From Hemerocallis citrina (Eukaryota > Streptophyta > Magnoliopsida > Asparagales > Asphodelaceae): 64,000 bases of DNA. The notes under the pieces were generated by a model. It did no database searches, was not told the origin of the DNA, and saw only the letters and a program-made list of their open reading frames with translations. Below, piece by piece: positions 24,040 through 34,995 of this stretch. The position numbers and the translations under genes were made by a program. The stretch's first letter is position 1. Every line of letters begins with the position of its first letter. The DNA is taken from contig CM030362.1 in NCBI GenBank assembly GCA_017893485.1, positions 178,188,166 to 178,252,165 on the forward strand. Direction: 5' to 3'.

Positions 24040-25213
24040 CTCGACCCTTGTGGACAATGGGGGCTCGGTGAATATCATCTTCCTGGAAGCATTTAAGAAC
24101 CTCAAGCTCTTCCGAGAGAAGCTGAAGCCAGACGGTTACACCCTGCACAGGTTCTCCGGCATCCCGGTGCCAATAGAGGGGATCGTGACCTTAGACGTCA
24201 CCGCCGGCACGATCCCTCACAGACGGACCGAGTCTATGGAATTCATGGTTGTAAACATCAAGGCGGCTTACAATGCCATCCTCGGCCGACCAGGGCTCTG
24301 CTCCCTCCAGGCTGTTCCCTCGGCATACCACTAAAAGCTAAAATTCCTTACAAAGTCAGGTGTCGGAGTCGTCCGAGGGAACCAAGAAGCAGCACGGTCG
24401 TGCTATATGATGGCGGTCAGGGGTGGTGTGTTCCCCTAGACGCTGTCGAGCTGCAGCTCGAAAGAAGCCAGCCCGAGCCCAAGCTGGTGGACGAATTAGA
24501 GGAAGTCTCGTTCGAGACAGGAGACATGTCAAAGTGGTTCCACGTGAGCTGCTCCCTCGCTCCCAACCTCAAGTCTGACCTGATCGCTTGGAAGCCCTCC
24601 GATATGCCCGGGGATCTCCGAAGACCTGATCATGCAAAAACTCAGCGTGATCCCTGGCTTGAAGCCGATCGTCCAGAAGCGACATAAATTCGCCCCGAAG
24701 AGACAGCAGGCAGTGAATGTGGAGGTCGACAAACTATTGTCCGCCCGGTTCATAAAGGAGGTCAGCTACCCTGAGTGACTGGCGAACATCATAATGGTCA
24801 GAAAGGCGAGCGGAAGCTGGAGGATCTGCATAAACTTTACTGACCTCAACAAGGCATGCCACAAAGATCTGTTTTCTCTCCCCAGCATCGACGCTCTGAT
24901 CGACACAATGTCGGGTCACAAGCTTCTTTCCTTCATGGACACCTTCTCAAGCTACAACCAGATCCGAATGTTCCCCCCTGATATAGCCAAGACGTCCTTT
25001 GTCACGGACCAAGGTCTTTATTGCTACCAGGTTATGCTCTTCGGGCTGAAAAATGCCGGTGCTACTTATCAGAGGCTCGTCAACCGAGTCTTCAAGGATC
25101 AAATCGGTCGCAACATGAAGGTGTACGTCGACGATATGCTCGTCAAGAGCCAGTGGGGACAGGACCACGTCACCCCAGCTATACCCATACTATCTACCAA
25201 GGGGTGCACATGA
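24040..25213 (+). pseudogene. Gypsy 1 protease and reverse transcriptase, truncated
   Basis: The protease reads VDNGGSVNIIFLEAFKNL, then NAILGRPGL. After stops and frameshifts (24332-24520) the RT gives [45 protein letters not shown] and an intact YVDDMLVKS. It stops at 25211, just past the catalytic core. These blocks match Gypsy 2 closely, showing a common family. A Trp-to-stop (TGA) at 24777 in the YPE*LANIIM block is one of several lesions. Confidence 0.88.
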
Positions 25214-25362
25214 GGGCTCGGTGTTGACCTTAAGCAAAGCCTTGGCTTTTTCAAGCCGTGCCCTTTTACGCTCGGCGACGACCTTCAACCATGCCAGTTC
25301 CAAAAAATTTCATTCAAGATTTAGGGCACTCGCCTTCGGCAAACGCCCCGAGCCCTGGACCG

Positions 25363-25760
25363 TTGGTTGACCCACCTCTCACCCGCGAACAACTCGGGGT
25401 TTACGGTTTTCAGAGCCAAAATTCCGAATTGTTCGAGGGCGGCAGGGGAGCCACCGATCCAGGACTCTCTCCGAGCCTCCAGACCGATTGGTTGACCCAC
25501 CACTCACCCGTGAGCAACTCGGGGTTTACGACCCTCAGAGCCAAAATTTCGTTGTTCGAGGGTGAGGTGAGCCACTAACCCGGAACTCTCGGCCAAAAAT
25601 TCTACTTATGGGCGCCCGCCTTCGGCAGGCACCCGAATCTCACCTCCGGGGTCGACCCACCTCTCACCCACTGACAGGTCGGGGTCAGCGACCCTCGGAG
25701 CCGAAATCCTGAATTATCAGTGGGTGGTAGATGAGTCACTGCCAGTTGCTGATGAAAAAA
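25363..25760 (+). repeat. Three diverged tandem units in Gypsy 1
   Basis: Units start at 25363, 25488 and 25651 with TTGGTTGACCCACC or GTCGACCCACC, followed by ACTCGGGGTTTACG and a CAGAGCCAAAAT block. The period is about 125-163 bp. Position after pol fits the tandem-repeat zone of Tat elements. Confidence 0.75.
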
Positions 25761-25769
25761 CAATGAGGA

Positions 25770-26260
25770 GATAGGGATTATATAACCCCCTAAGCAGCAC
25801 ATTTATTACATTGGGAAGTCCAAACGGCGGAAGGCGAAACGTCGCCATTAATATTTATCGGAAGGCAAAACGTCACTCATTGAGCGTTGTCTGCAAGAAA
25901 TTGCAGCTCGGCTCCCGAGCAACAGAACTTTCCGTAGACTGACCGCCCCTTCTGCCTCGGTGGCGACCTCCAACAAGGCCAGGTTCGACATTGACCTCGA
26001 GCTACACTCCTGCCCTCCTCACTCAATAAATCATCAAGGTTAAAGAAGTCGAAGTTTTTATTACTCATAGAGCGCCAGAAACGACCACACAATACAATGA
26101 AAAGATTACAAATAACTCATCGCTCGGCTTAAAACTCAAACTCGGTGCTTCCCACAGGATCCTTCACGCGCTCGGTCGGCCCGACCAGCGAGGGCACCCC
26201 GACAACGAAGCTTTCCGCATTGGCAGGCTGGGCCTACTCAAAGAAAAAGGTCGAGAAGGT
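25770..26260. other. Gypsy 1 noncoding part between repeats and antisense ORF
   Basis: Contains GGCGGAAGGCGAAACGTCGCC-like repeats near 25832 and 25862 (complement of a duplicated unit) and no intact ORF. Probably 3' untranslated sequence of the antisense gene. Confidence 0.4.
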
Positions 26261-26269
26261 CCCAACACG

Positions 26270-26640
26270 GAATTGCTCGCCTCCTCGACCAGACCGGCGC
26301 CTAGCATGAGCTTCTGCCTGCAGTCTCCAATTCTTTCTCTACAACGGCCTCATGAAGAAAAGACTCCGAAGCCGATCGCCCACTCGAGGCATCCGAGATT
26401 AACCAGTTCTTCTCAATTACCCACCAGTCCCGATCGGCTATGGCCTTCTTCAGACGAGTGACCTCCAGGCTGAGCTCTTTAGACTTGTTCATAAACTAAT
26501 TCACTGTGGCCTCTCGATCCCGAGCCTGCTTACGTTGGCGAGCCAGAACACTCTCCATGGCTCCCAGCCCAGCTCGGACCCAGGAGACCTCGGCAGAACC
26601 AAGGTCGGCGCCGAGGACCTTATGCGTCTATCAAAAAGAC
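26270..26640 (-). pseudogene. Gypsy 1 antisense ORF, second coiled-coil exon
   Basis: Minus-strand reading gives SAEVSWVRAGLGAMESVL and then, past a stop near 26497, MNKSKELSLEVTRLKKAIADR. It is a heptad-rich, charged segment. It begins after a TTTTTGATAG acceptor-like site. Its place matches the coiled-coil exon of Gypsy 2 (32804-33517). Function unknown; broken. Confidence 0.5.
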
Positions 26641-26902
26641 GAGAAAAACAACAGGTCATAAAAGAGACGAAAAAACCCAAGTCATAGAGCATCGGCCAAA
26701 AATCCTCTTTTATATAGTCAAAATTTGGTATTACAAAATGTGTTGGCCAGTCCTTGTGAGGCGTTTACAAAATCAAAAGTGAAAACCTAAACTATGCTTG
26801 AGGGGGGGATGGCACCTCTTCGTCAGCAGGGTCGCCCCCAACCCCCTCTTGGTGAGGTTCCCCCAGTTCCTCATCACCACCGGGCATGGGTGAATGCTCT
26901 GG

Positions 26903-27258
26903 CTACCAGTTGTAGTGCAGATGGTCGACCCATTTGTCCGGGTAGATCAGCGTGAAGTGCTCCTTCGCCTTGGCATAGGCCTTGTCCTGGGCCAGGATCA
27001 GAGTATCCGCCATGGAGATCTGTGCCTCTTCCATGGACTTCTTTGCCTTCTCAGCCTCCGCCCGGGCCTTCTCCTTGAAGTATGCCAGCTCGTTCTTATG
27101 GTGCTCGGCAAGCGAGGCCATCTGAGCCTCGTGGACTGCCTCGTTGTTCCGGGCCTCCTTCAGTTCGGCTGTAAGCTTGGAGACATCGCAGAAGTACTTC
27201 TCCGCGTTCTTCCTCTCGACGAGGACCTCCTTCCTCATGCACCGGTGGTAATGCTGCC
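26903..27258 (-). pseudogene. Gypsy 1 antisense ORF, exon interrupted by Gypsy 2
   Basis: On the minus strand this reads QHYHRCMRKEVLVERKNAEK..., a long charged coiled coil ending KWVDHLHYNW and a TAG stop. The exon starts on the other side of Gypsy 2 at 41403, after an AG acceptor, with ALLHG; the join runs across the CTGCC target site. It is homologous in position and type to exon 3 of the Gypsy 2 antisense ORF (putative gypsy type transposon family). Its role is unknown. Confidence 0.7.
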
Positions 27259-27853
27259 TGTTGCCGCTAAATTTGGTGTGGGGGCAAACAGATAGAATTT
27301 GTGGATTCTTAGGGAAACTAAATAGTAAACCTGTATACCTGTTCCGTGGGCTTTGATCGTCGCTCCCGCCGTACACCTGCAAAAAGTGCGAGACACCGGG
27401 GTTGTTCCCGGCGACGCACCCTCCGACGCTCAAGTCAGTAATCTGGAAGACTATGAGAGAGCACAAAAACTGGTGAAAGATTGATTACCTCTTAATGGAG
27501 ATGGGTGGGGGGTATTTATAGGCATCTTAGGGAACAGATTAGGCATGTAATTCCTGTGTATACAGATAAGGAATGTAATCCCTAATTCCCAGTGAAAGGA
27601 TAGATATGAATCAGGGCCGTTGATTGATACTAATCAGAAACCCTAATTCTATCCTGCTGGACCGGGTTTGTTGCGGGTTGAAACCCGCACCCAGTTGAGG
27701 TGGATCCGTTCACGGGTCATTGGATCTGTGAGAAGGAGACCCAGTACCCGTCTCAGACCCGTTCGTAGGTAAAATTACCGTTTTACCCCTGAACTCCAGG
27801 ATTCGTGCCCAATTTGGACGGTCTCGATTAAACCCCTATTTTTAGCCATATCA
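27259..27853 (-). repeat. Gypsy 2 3' LTR (left copy)
   Basis: 595 bp; in element orientation TGATATGGC...GGCAACA. The polypurine tract, complement of CGAGCCCCCCACTCC (27854-27868), adjoins it. TATAAATA on the minus strand is at 27513-27520. Confidence 0.93.
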
Positions 27854-28341
27854 CGAGCCCCCCACTCCTAAAGGCTGAGGACAATCAGTCTTTGAGGAGT
27901 AGTTTGACTGTTTTAGTGGCTAGTGGAGTTGTATCGGAGTCCGAATGGGTGTTTTTGAATTCCGAAGTGGGTGGTAAGGTAATTCCTTCTTCTTTCTTGA
28001 AGCCATGTGGTATATCAGGTTTTTATTTATCTTTTCGGGCTATTTATCTAATTTTGCGATGCGCTAGCTAGTCGTTCGGGGGTTTTAGCCGTATATTCTA
28101 GGCAATAATTGTTCGTTCGGAGGCTCAAAAATATCCTCCGAATTTTCAATTATTTCCTAGAATTTTTAGCTAATTTTCCGAATTTTTAGCGATTTTTCAC
28201 CATTTTTAAATAAATAAAATGATTTAAATAAATAAAAATCGATTTTTTAATACTTATTTATGACGTGGCGTCATTTGAGCCTTCGATCAGGGCGGAGCGC
28301 GAACTTCGGAACGATCGGACGGTCCCTGCTCTTTGGCAAGC

Positions 28342-28890
28342 TTTTTTGCCATATACGAGGGTCGGTACCTCGGTACCTCGGCTCGGAGGGCCAGCACCTC
28401 GGCTCGGAGGGTCAGCGCCTCGGCTCGGAGGATCCGAGGTACGTGGCATCATCTGGGCCGTCCATCTCAGCGTGAATCTCCATAAAACGCTATCTTGTCG
28501 TTTAGTGGGCGTGGCCAAATCTGGGGCGTCCATCATGATGAGCGTGCTTTTTCACAAGATCCAACGGCTGATATGGGTCGGTGTGATTTTTTGCCATATA
28601 CGAGGGTCGGTACCTCGGCACCTCCGCTCGGAGGGCTAGCGCCTCGGCTTGGGGGGTCAGCGCTTCGGATCGGAGGATCCGAGGTACGTGGCATCATCTG
28701 AGCCGTCCATCTCAGCGTGGATCTCCATAAAATGCTATCTTGTCGTTTAGTGGACGTGGCCAAATCTGGGCCGTCCATTATGACGAGCACGCTTTTTCAC
28801 AAGATCCAACGGCTGATATGGATCGGTGTGATTTTTTGCCATATACGAGGGTCGGTACCTCGGCACCTCGGCTCGGATGCTCGGTGCTAT
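28342..28890. repeat. Gypsy 2 tandem array A, 245-bp period
   Basis: TTTTTTGCCATATACGAGGG begins units at 28342, 28587 and 28832; two full copies and a partial third. Units contain TATCTTGTCGTTTAGTGG and short CGGCTCGGAGG sub-repeats. They lie upstream of the antisense ORF. Confidence 0.88.
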
Positions 28891-29090
28891 TTTGGCCGAG
28901 GCGCTGAGATGGCTTATTTTGAAAGAAATGTCTCTTGGTGGTTTGACCTTCTGCGCCTGGTAGCTCGGCTGCTCGACTAAGCTATTCGGTAGCTCGGTCG
29001 AGCAGGCCGATGACAGGCAGTTCGGAAGGTGCACGCGGCAGGATCTAGTTCGTCCATCATGGCGCGCATCACGAGGATGGGGTTCAGATC

Positions 29091-30090
29091 ACGAGAAAAT
29101 GTTATCTTGTCGTTTTGTGGGCGTGGCACGATCTGAACCGTCCATCAAATTCTGTCGCGAATTTTGGAGAGATCCGACGGTGACTTCGCCTCGGGATGAT
29201 TTTTCTCCATATACGAGGGTCGGTACCTCATCATCTCGGCTCGGCGCATCAGGGCTGTTTGGCCGAGGTGCTGAGTTGTCTGTTTTGGGGGAAACGTCTT
29301 GGGGGTTCCACCTTTCCGTGCCTAGTAGCTCGGCTGCTCGGCTGAGCTGTTCGGTAGCTCGGCTGGGCAAGCCGATGGCAGGCAGCTCGGAAGAGACGCG
29401 TGGCTGGATCTGGGCGCTTCATCATGGCATGCATCACGTGGACGGGGTTCAGATCACGAGAAAACGTTATCTTGTCGTTTTGTGGGCGTGGCAGATCTGA
29501 ACCGTTCATCGGATCCTGTCGCGAATTTTGGAGAGATCCGAAGGTGACTTCGCCTCGGGATGATTTTTCTCCATATACGAGGGTCGGTACCTCGTCATCT
29601 CGGCTCGGCGCATCAGGGCTGTTTGGCCGAGGTGCTGAGTTGTCTGTTTTGGGGGAAACGTCTTGGGGGTTCCACCTTTCCGTGCCTAGTAGCTCGGCTG
29701 CTCGGCTGAGCTGTTCGGTAGCTCGGCTGGGCAAGCCGATGGCAGGCAGCTCGGAAGAGACGCGTGGCCGGATCTGGGCGGTTCATCATGGTGTGCATCA
29801 CGAGGACGAGGTTCAGATCACGAGAAAATGTTATCTTGTCGTTTTGTGGGTGTGGCAGATCTGAACCGTCCATCGGATCCTGTAGCAAATTTCGGAGAGA
29901 TCCGACGGTGACTTCGCCTCGGGATGATTTTTCTCCATATACGAAGGTCGGTACCTCGTCATCTCGGCTCGGCGCATCAGGGCTGTTTGGCCGAGGTGCT
30001 GAATTGGCTGTTTGGAAGGTGCGCAGTAGCTCGGTTGCTCAGCCGAGCTGTTCGATAGCTCGGCCTGGCAGACCGATGGCCGAGTCGTCG
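29091..30090. repeat. Gypsy 2 tandem array B, about 365-bp period
   Basis: ACGAGAAAA begins units at 29091, 29456 and 29820; the first two are nearly identical, the third truncated. Each keeps the TATCTTGTCGTTTTGTGG and CATATACGAGGGTCGGTACC blocks of array A, so the arrays share an ancestor. The array ends shortly before the antisense ORF and may supply its promoter. Confidence 0.88.
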
Positions 30091-30417
30091 AGTTAGTGAT
30101 TTGGAGAGTCTTTTGCTTCTTGTAACGTCGCCACTTTTTCGCTTGTCGCTTTGGCTTCTTAGTGGGCTTTTTGCGTTTCCCAAGGAGGCCCAACATCTTG
30201 GGGGTTATAAGTTTTTCACCCCCACTCCCAAGCTCATTTCTTACTTTTTACTCTCAAGTCTTCACTTTCGTTTCCTAAGTTCTCTGCTAGCGGCGACTTA
30301 TGTTCCAAGGCGTTTCTGTTAGCTGTCGCGTGGGCCAGGCGATTTCCGGCGAGCGTACTCCGACCGTGAACGTCACTTCAAAGGTCAGTTTACTTAGTTT
30401 AAACCATTTTTCTAGAG

Positions 30418-32651
30418 ATGTCTCGAGTGAACTCGGGGAGTGGGGCCTCGTCTTCGGGCGATGATGGTGCCGACGAGAGGAGGAGGTCGGAGATCCGGAG
30501 AAAGGGTAAACAGGTTGCCGAACCATCTGTAGCCGAGACGAGGCAGGAGAAGAAGAAGAGGAGGGTGGAGAGCCAATCTCCCGTAGTGGCGGTGATTGTG
30601 GAAAACCCGAAGCAAGCCCCCGAGATGGGACGATATCCTTCTGTCCTGTCCGGGCATTCAGGGGTCAGGCAGTACGAGGACGACCTTTTGGAGAAGGCGA
30701 TCTATGGGAAGTTGAAGATCGTCGAGGAACCTAACCCGGCCATTCCCACTGAAGCCGACGAGCTCATCTCAGTGTTGTCCGAGAAGGACCTACTTCGGGT
30801 TAGAAAAGCCTTCGCCATCCCTCCGGAGTACAAACTGATTCTCCCTGGTCCCGGGATGCGAGCGAATTCCAAGCTGCCGTCGTCGGATATGTGCATGTTC
30901 GACGTCGACTCCTTGAATGCCGGGCTACGTTTCCCGCTGCATCCTTTCATCCTTCAGATCCTCGGCTGGTTCTGCCTCGCGCCGACCCAATTCATGCCGA
31001 ACACGTGGCGCCACATGAACGCCTTTTTGCTTCAGTGCTACAGAGCCGAAGTAGAGCCGGATCTAACGGTCTTCCGAGGAATGTATCGCGTAAACCGGCA
31101 GCACAAGACGGAGTATCGATACTACTTGGGGCCGAGGAAGGGTGTTAGGATTATAGAAAACCCCGACTCAATTAAGGGTTGGAAAGAAAAATATTTTATA
31201 ATAAGGGGCGAGGCGATTCGGCCTATTCCGACCCGGTGGAAAGTGGAGGTGCTGAAATTCGCGCGAGCCGACCCTGTTCTGTCTGAGGCTGAGGAGGAGG
31301 TGGCGAGGAAGATAATGGCTCTTCCGATGTTGAGTTGGAGGGAGTTGACGGAGGAGGTGTTGTTCGGGTCCGGCCTAAGCCCCATCGACCCGAGTATGCT
31401 CCTGACATCTCATTTATTTTCGTTTTTCTTTCAAGTCTTTAGTTCGACTCGCTAACTCGTCTCTCTCTTTTTTTTTGGCTCGACGCAGAAGCAATGAAGA
31501 TTGACTTCAACTCCATGATGGCCGACAGGTCCAAGTTGGCCGGGGGTAGAAAGAGGAAGAGGGCGGCCGCGACTACCTCGTCGCCTCCGCAGCCCACGGT
31601 CGCCTCGACCATCACCCCGCCCCCTCCGACTGCTGAGGCCCCCTCGGAGGTTGTTGTTGTTGAGGAGCCCTCGGCTCCTGTGGCCCCTGGCGTGATTGAG
31701 GGGGGCCTTCGACGTAAACGCGGCGCTGTCGCTCGAGGCACCACCACTGACCAGGGCTGCTGAGGAGATTCTGACCGAGAAGCACAAGCAGCTGTTCGTG
31801 CCGAATTGGCGAGTGAAGAACCATGACGGGTTCCTCGGCAATTCGTAGATGTCAGTGCAGGTTGTCAAGCACTTGGCGACCCCGAAGGATCGAGCCGCGC
31901 TGAGGGCGGGGACGGTGGGCGACGACACCTACGAGGTGGCTCGGTCACTCGTCTCGGTAAGTTTCTCGTTGCTAAGTTTTTTTTCCAAGTTTACTGCCCG
32001 GTTTGTTTAGTGCGCTCACCGTTGTCTTCGCAGGCTACTTGTCACTTCGTCCATCTCCTCGAGACGTTCGCCGAGCAGGAGAAGGAGATGAGGGCTACCA
32101 GCGACAAAGACCGGTTGGCGAAGGTTAGGGCGGTCAAGGAACTCGAGGCCGAGCAGAGGAGAGCCGAGGCCTTGGAAGTCTGGGTGGCCGACCTTGTTGC
32201 CGACCTGGAGAAAGTCAAGGGGAGCCTCGAGGCGAAGTCTGCCAAGGCCGCCAAGGCCGCCGAGGAGCTGGCTGCGGCGACGAAGTCTTTGGTCGAAGAG
32301 AAGGCGGAGAAGGAGGCCTTGGCGACGAAGATCAGGGCCGAGGTGGAGAAGGAGGTCGAGGCCGAGGCGAAGAAGCACATGGCCGAGAACATGGAGCGGT
32401 CTTATCAAACGGTGCTCGATCATGTCCAAGAATGGTTCCCTGGCTTCGAGCGGGTCGGCTACCGACTGTGGCCAGGGTCGCCTTCAGGCGACGAGGGGGA
32501 GGAAGGCGAAGGCGAAGACGAGGAGGGGGAGACTGACCGACTGGTGGTGGACGGCCAGGTCGAGGGAGGATCGAGGGGCCATCTGTTAACGCGCCCGTGG
32601 TCGAAGCGGCGACGCAGGTGGACCCTTGATCCCCTCGTTAAATTTTTGTAG
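30418..32651 (+). pseudogene. Gypsy 2 antisense ORF (putative gypsy type transposon family), spliced
   Basis: Inferred exons 30418-31393, 31489-31956 and 32034-32651. The joins are in frame: DP|KAMKIDFNSMM across a 95-bp intron, and SLVS|ATCHFVHLLETF across a 77-bp intron. Exon 1 carries a basic N-terminus (RRKGKQVAEP), then the conserved FPLHPFILQILGWFCLAPTQ core known from plant antisense retrotransposon ORFs. Exon 3 is a long Ala/Lys/Glu coiled coil ending in an acidic tail. Exon 2 has a one-base frameshift near 31706 and a TAG at 31846, so this copy is probably broken. It is transcribed opposite to gag-pol and its function is unknown. A TATA-like GGTTATAAG lies near 30205. Confidence 0.75.
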
Positions 32652-32803
32652 TTTTCGTTTTGTTTTTTCTTCCGAGCGTTGTAATGCCTTTTGCGGACTA
32701 GCCACCGCTTTTAATGAATGAAAAATATTTTGAATTCGAAATTTTTGTCTAAGTGTTTGGTTCGGCAATATTGTACTTCAATGCTATCCCTTTCTCATTT
32801 CAG

Positions 32804-33517
32804 ATTGCCGAGCAGACTCTGATCACCTCGGCTGATCGGCGCCGAGCCGAGTTGTTTAAGCGATCTCGGGAGGACCGTCTTGAGGGTGAGGTTCACTTGA
32901 CGAGGAGGATACTTTACAATTTAGAGATTAAGCATAGTGAGGCATTGGCCGAACTGCACCATCTACGGATAGTCGAGGCCGAGCTATCTGCTAAGGAAGA
33001 GGAACTGGCGCGTGTTTTGGCGGAACGAGATGACTTTGCGAAGAAGGTGGAACAGCTGCAAAGGGTGACGGTCGACAAGAGTATCGAGGTGACCCACTTG
33101 CGCCGCATTATATCCGACAGTGCCGAGTATCCCGGTTCGGCAAAACTTCCTCGGTTTAAAGTGATAGTAAAGGATAACACACTGAAGGATCGGATCGTCG
33201 AACTGGAGAAAGAGGTTGCTCGGCTCAAGCCTCAGCCGGTGAGGGCTAACGTCTGGAGCACCTCGTGCACTCGCGAAGAGATCGAGCGAGGGATCACATT
33301 CTATCAAGCGGCGAGCCGGACCCCTATCGTAGGCAGGTCAGCAGCCGATGCCCAAAGCGGTGTAGCGGTGTCTTCAAGCGGTGCTTCGGTTGGAGCAACT
33401 GTCAGGGTCAGCGGCGAGGAAGCGTCTCGGTTCGTTGGACTGGAGACGAGCTCGGGGGTCAAGATGCGTCGACCCAAAGTGTCACTGAACCGGAGCATAC
33501 CCCTTCCTCGGAGGTAG
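32804..33517 (+). CDS. Gypsy 2 coiled-coil ORF downstream of the antisense gene
   Basis: Open frame of about 237 codons starting behind a strong acceptor (TTTCTCATTTCAG). It reads IAEQTLITSADRRRAELFK, then a long coiled coil (EAELSAKEEELARVLAERD), an ITFYQAASRTPIV segment and a Ser/Val-rich tail, stopping at 33515. The acceptor suggests it is a further exon of the antisense transcript; the exact donor is unclear because exon 3 ends in a stop. An AATAGAA-type poly(A) context follows at about 33600. No known function. Confidence 0.5.
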   Translation: MAEQTLITSADRRRAELFKRSREDRLEGEVHLTRRILYNLEIKHSEALAELHHLRIVEAELSAKEEELARVLAERDDFAKKVEQLQRVTVDKSIEVTHLRRIISDSAEYPGSAKLPRFKVIVKDNTLKDRIVELEKEVARLKPQPVRANVWSTSCTREEIERGITFYQAASRTPIVGRSAADAQSGVAVSSSGASVGATVRVSGEEASRFVGLETSSGVKMRRPKVSLNRSIPLPRR

Positions 33518-33929
33518 TAAACGGGTCGTGTCTTATTTTTGTAACCCATTTGCAAGTTTTTGTTGTTGTAATCCATTTTGTAATTTTATCCAAGTTATCA
33601 ATAGAATTGGAGTTGTTTTATCCGAACTGTTCTCTGCTGTCTTCTTTTTTGTGCTCTAGTCGCGCTAACTAGGGTAGGCTCGAAACGAGCCGCGAGGCAG
33701 GTGTTCGCATCGCCGAGCACCTTGGCCTCGAAACTCTCTCTTTTGCTGTGCTTCTGAATCTTGCCCGGTCCCTTCAGGTGCGGCTTGGTTCGGCTGCTGA
33801 GGCGCAGTTGTTCCTCAGCTGTGCCCACGTGGCCTGATCGTAGCTTGAAGGCCGGGATGACTTCTGCCGAGCGAAGTGAAGCGATCAGAGCCGTCTGATG
33901 GTTGCACGAATTTTGAGGCGGGTCCAGTT

Positions 33930-34085
33930 TCCAAGAAAATGCTATCTTGTCGTTTAGTGGACACGTGGCTGAATTAGATCCGCTCATCACGCCCTAGCAC
34001 ACTTTCTGAGATGATCTGACGGTGGTTTCGTCTCGGGAGGTTTTTTCGCCATATACGAGGGTCGGTACCTCGTCCGCTTGGCTCG
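33930..34085. repeat. Extra copy of the array A/B block beyond the antisense ORF
   Basis: GCTATCTTGTCGTTTAGTGG and CATATACGAGGGTCGGTACC recur here in the same order and orientation as at 28.3-30.0 kb. The antisense gene is thus flanked on both sides by the same block. Confidence 0.75.
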
Positions 34086-34170
34086 ACAGTCGCGGGGCAG
34101 GTTGGGATGGCCATCTAACTCCGGCCCGTTTGAGGACGAGCCGGTGAGATAAAGTCGAGCCATAGGAGAG

Positions 34171-34840
34171 ATCCGATCGTTAGATTAGTTTAAGGGTTGT
34201 GGGAGCAGTTCCGAATGGCGAGCTACTTCTAGTTCGCTTAAGAGCGAACTTGCGAAGTAGAATCGAGCCAAGTGTTGGACTCTGAACCATTCAACGGCTG
34301 CAGGAGCAATTTCGAACGGCGATCCACTTCCGGCTCGTCTATGGGCGAGCCGAGGAAGAAGAGTCGAGCCGAGTGCTGGACTCCGAACCATCGTGAGGTT
34401 AGTTTAAGGGTTGCAGGAGCAGTTCCGAATGGCGAGCTACTTCTAGTTCGCTTAAGAGCGAACTTGCGAAGTAGAATCGAGCCAAGTGTTGGACTCCGAA
34501 CCATTCAACGGCTGCAGGAGCAATTTCGAACGGCGATCCACTTCCGGCTCGTCTATGGGCGAGCCAAGGAAGAAGAGTCGAGCCGAGTGCTGGACTCCGA
34601 ACCATCGTGAGGTTAGTTTAAGGATTGCAGGAGCAGTTCCGAATGGCGAGCTGCTTCTAGTTCGCTTAGGAGCGAACTTGCGAAGTAGAATCGAGCCAAG
34701 TGTTGGACTCCGAACCATTCAACGGCTGCAGGAGCAATTTCGAACGGCGATCCACTTCCGGCTCGTCTATGGGCGAGTCGAGGAAGAAGAGTCGAGTCGA
34801 GTGTTGGACTCCGAACCATCGTGAGATTGAGGAATTAAAA
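34171..34840. repeat. Gypsy 2 tandem array C, 214-bp period
   Basis: Three nearly identical units (repeat spacing 214 bp, e.g. the same point at 34185, 34399 and 34613). Each has an inner palindrome GTTCGCTTAAGAGCGAAC (degenerate in the third) and a GGCTCGTCTATGGGCGAGCC inverted repeat. Sequence identity suggests recent expansion. Confidence 0.9.
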
Positions 34841-34995
34841 GCAGAGAGACAACAGTATCGAAAATATGGAAAACTTTATTTATTAATATCCAATGGTCGG
34901 CTGCTTCTAAAGTTGCTAGCCGTTATTACAATGAAAAAATAAAGGAAAAATCACAACTAGTAACAGGAAGGGAATGGTTCGACATCTCGAGTTAC

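Noticed and set aside
22921..27258. Gypsy 1 as a solo fragment ending at 27258
   Set aside because: The matching 3' LTR and the same ATGTG duplication at 43533 show that it is one element interrupted by Gypsy 2.
28260..30196. Overlapping ORFs of about 70-160 codons in arrays A and B
   Set aside because: All fall within tandem repeats, repeat the same peptide blocks on both strands and have no recognisable domain.
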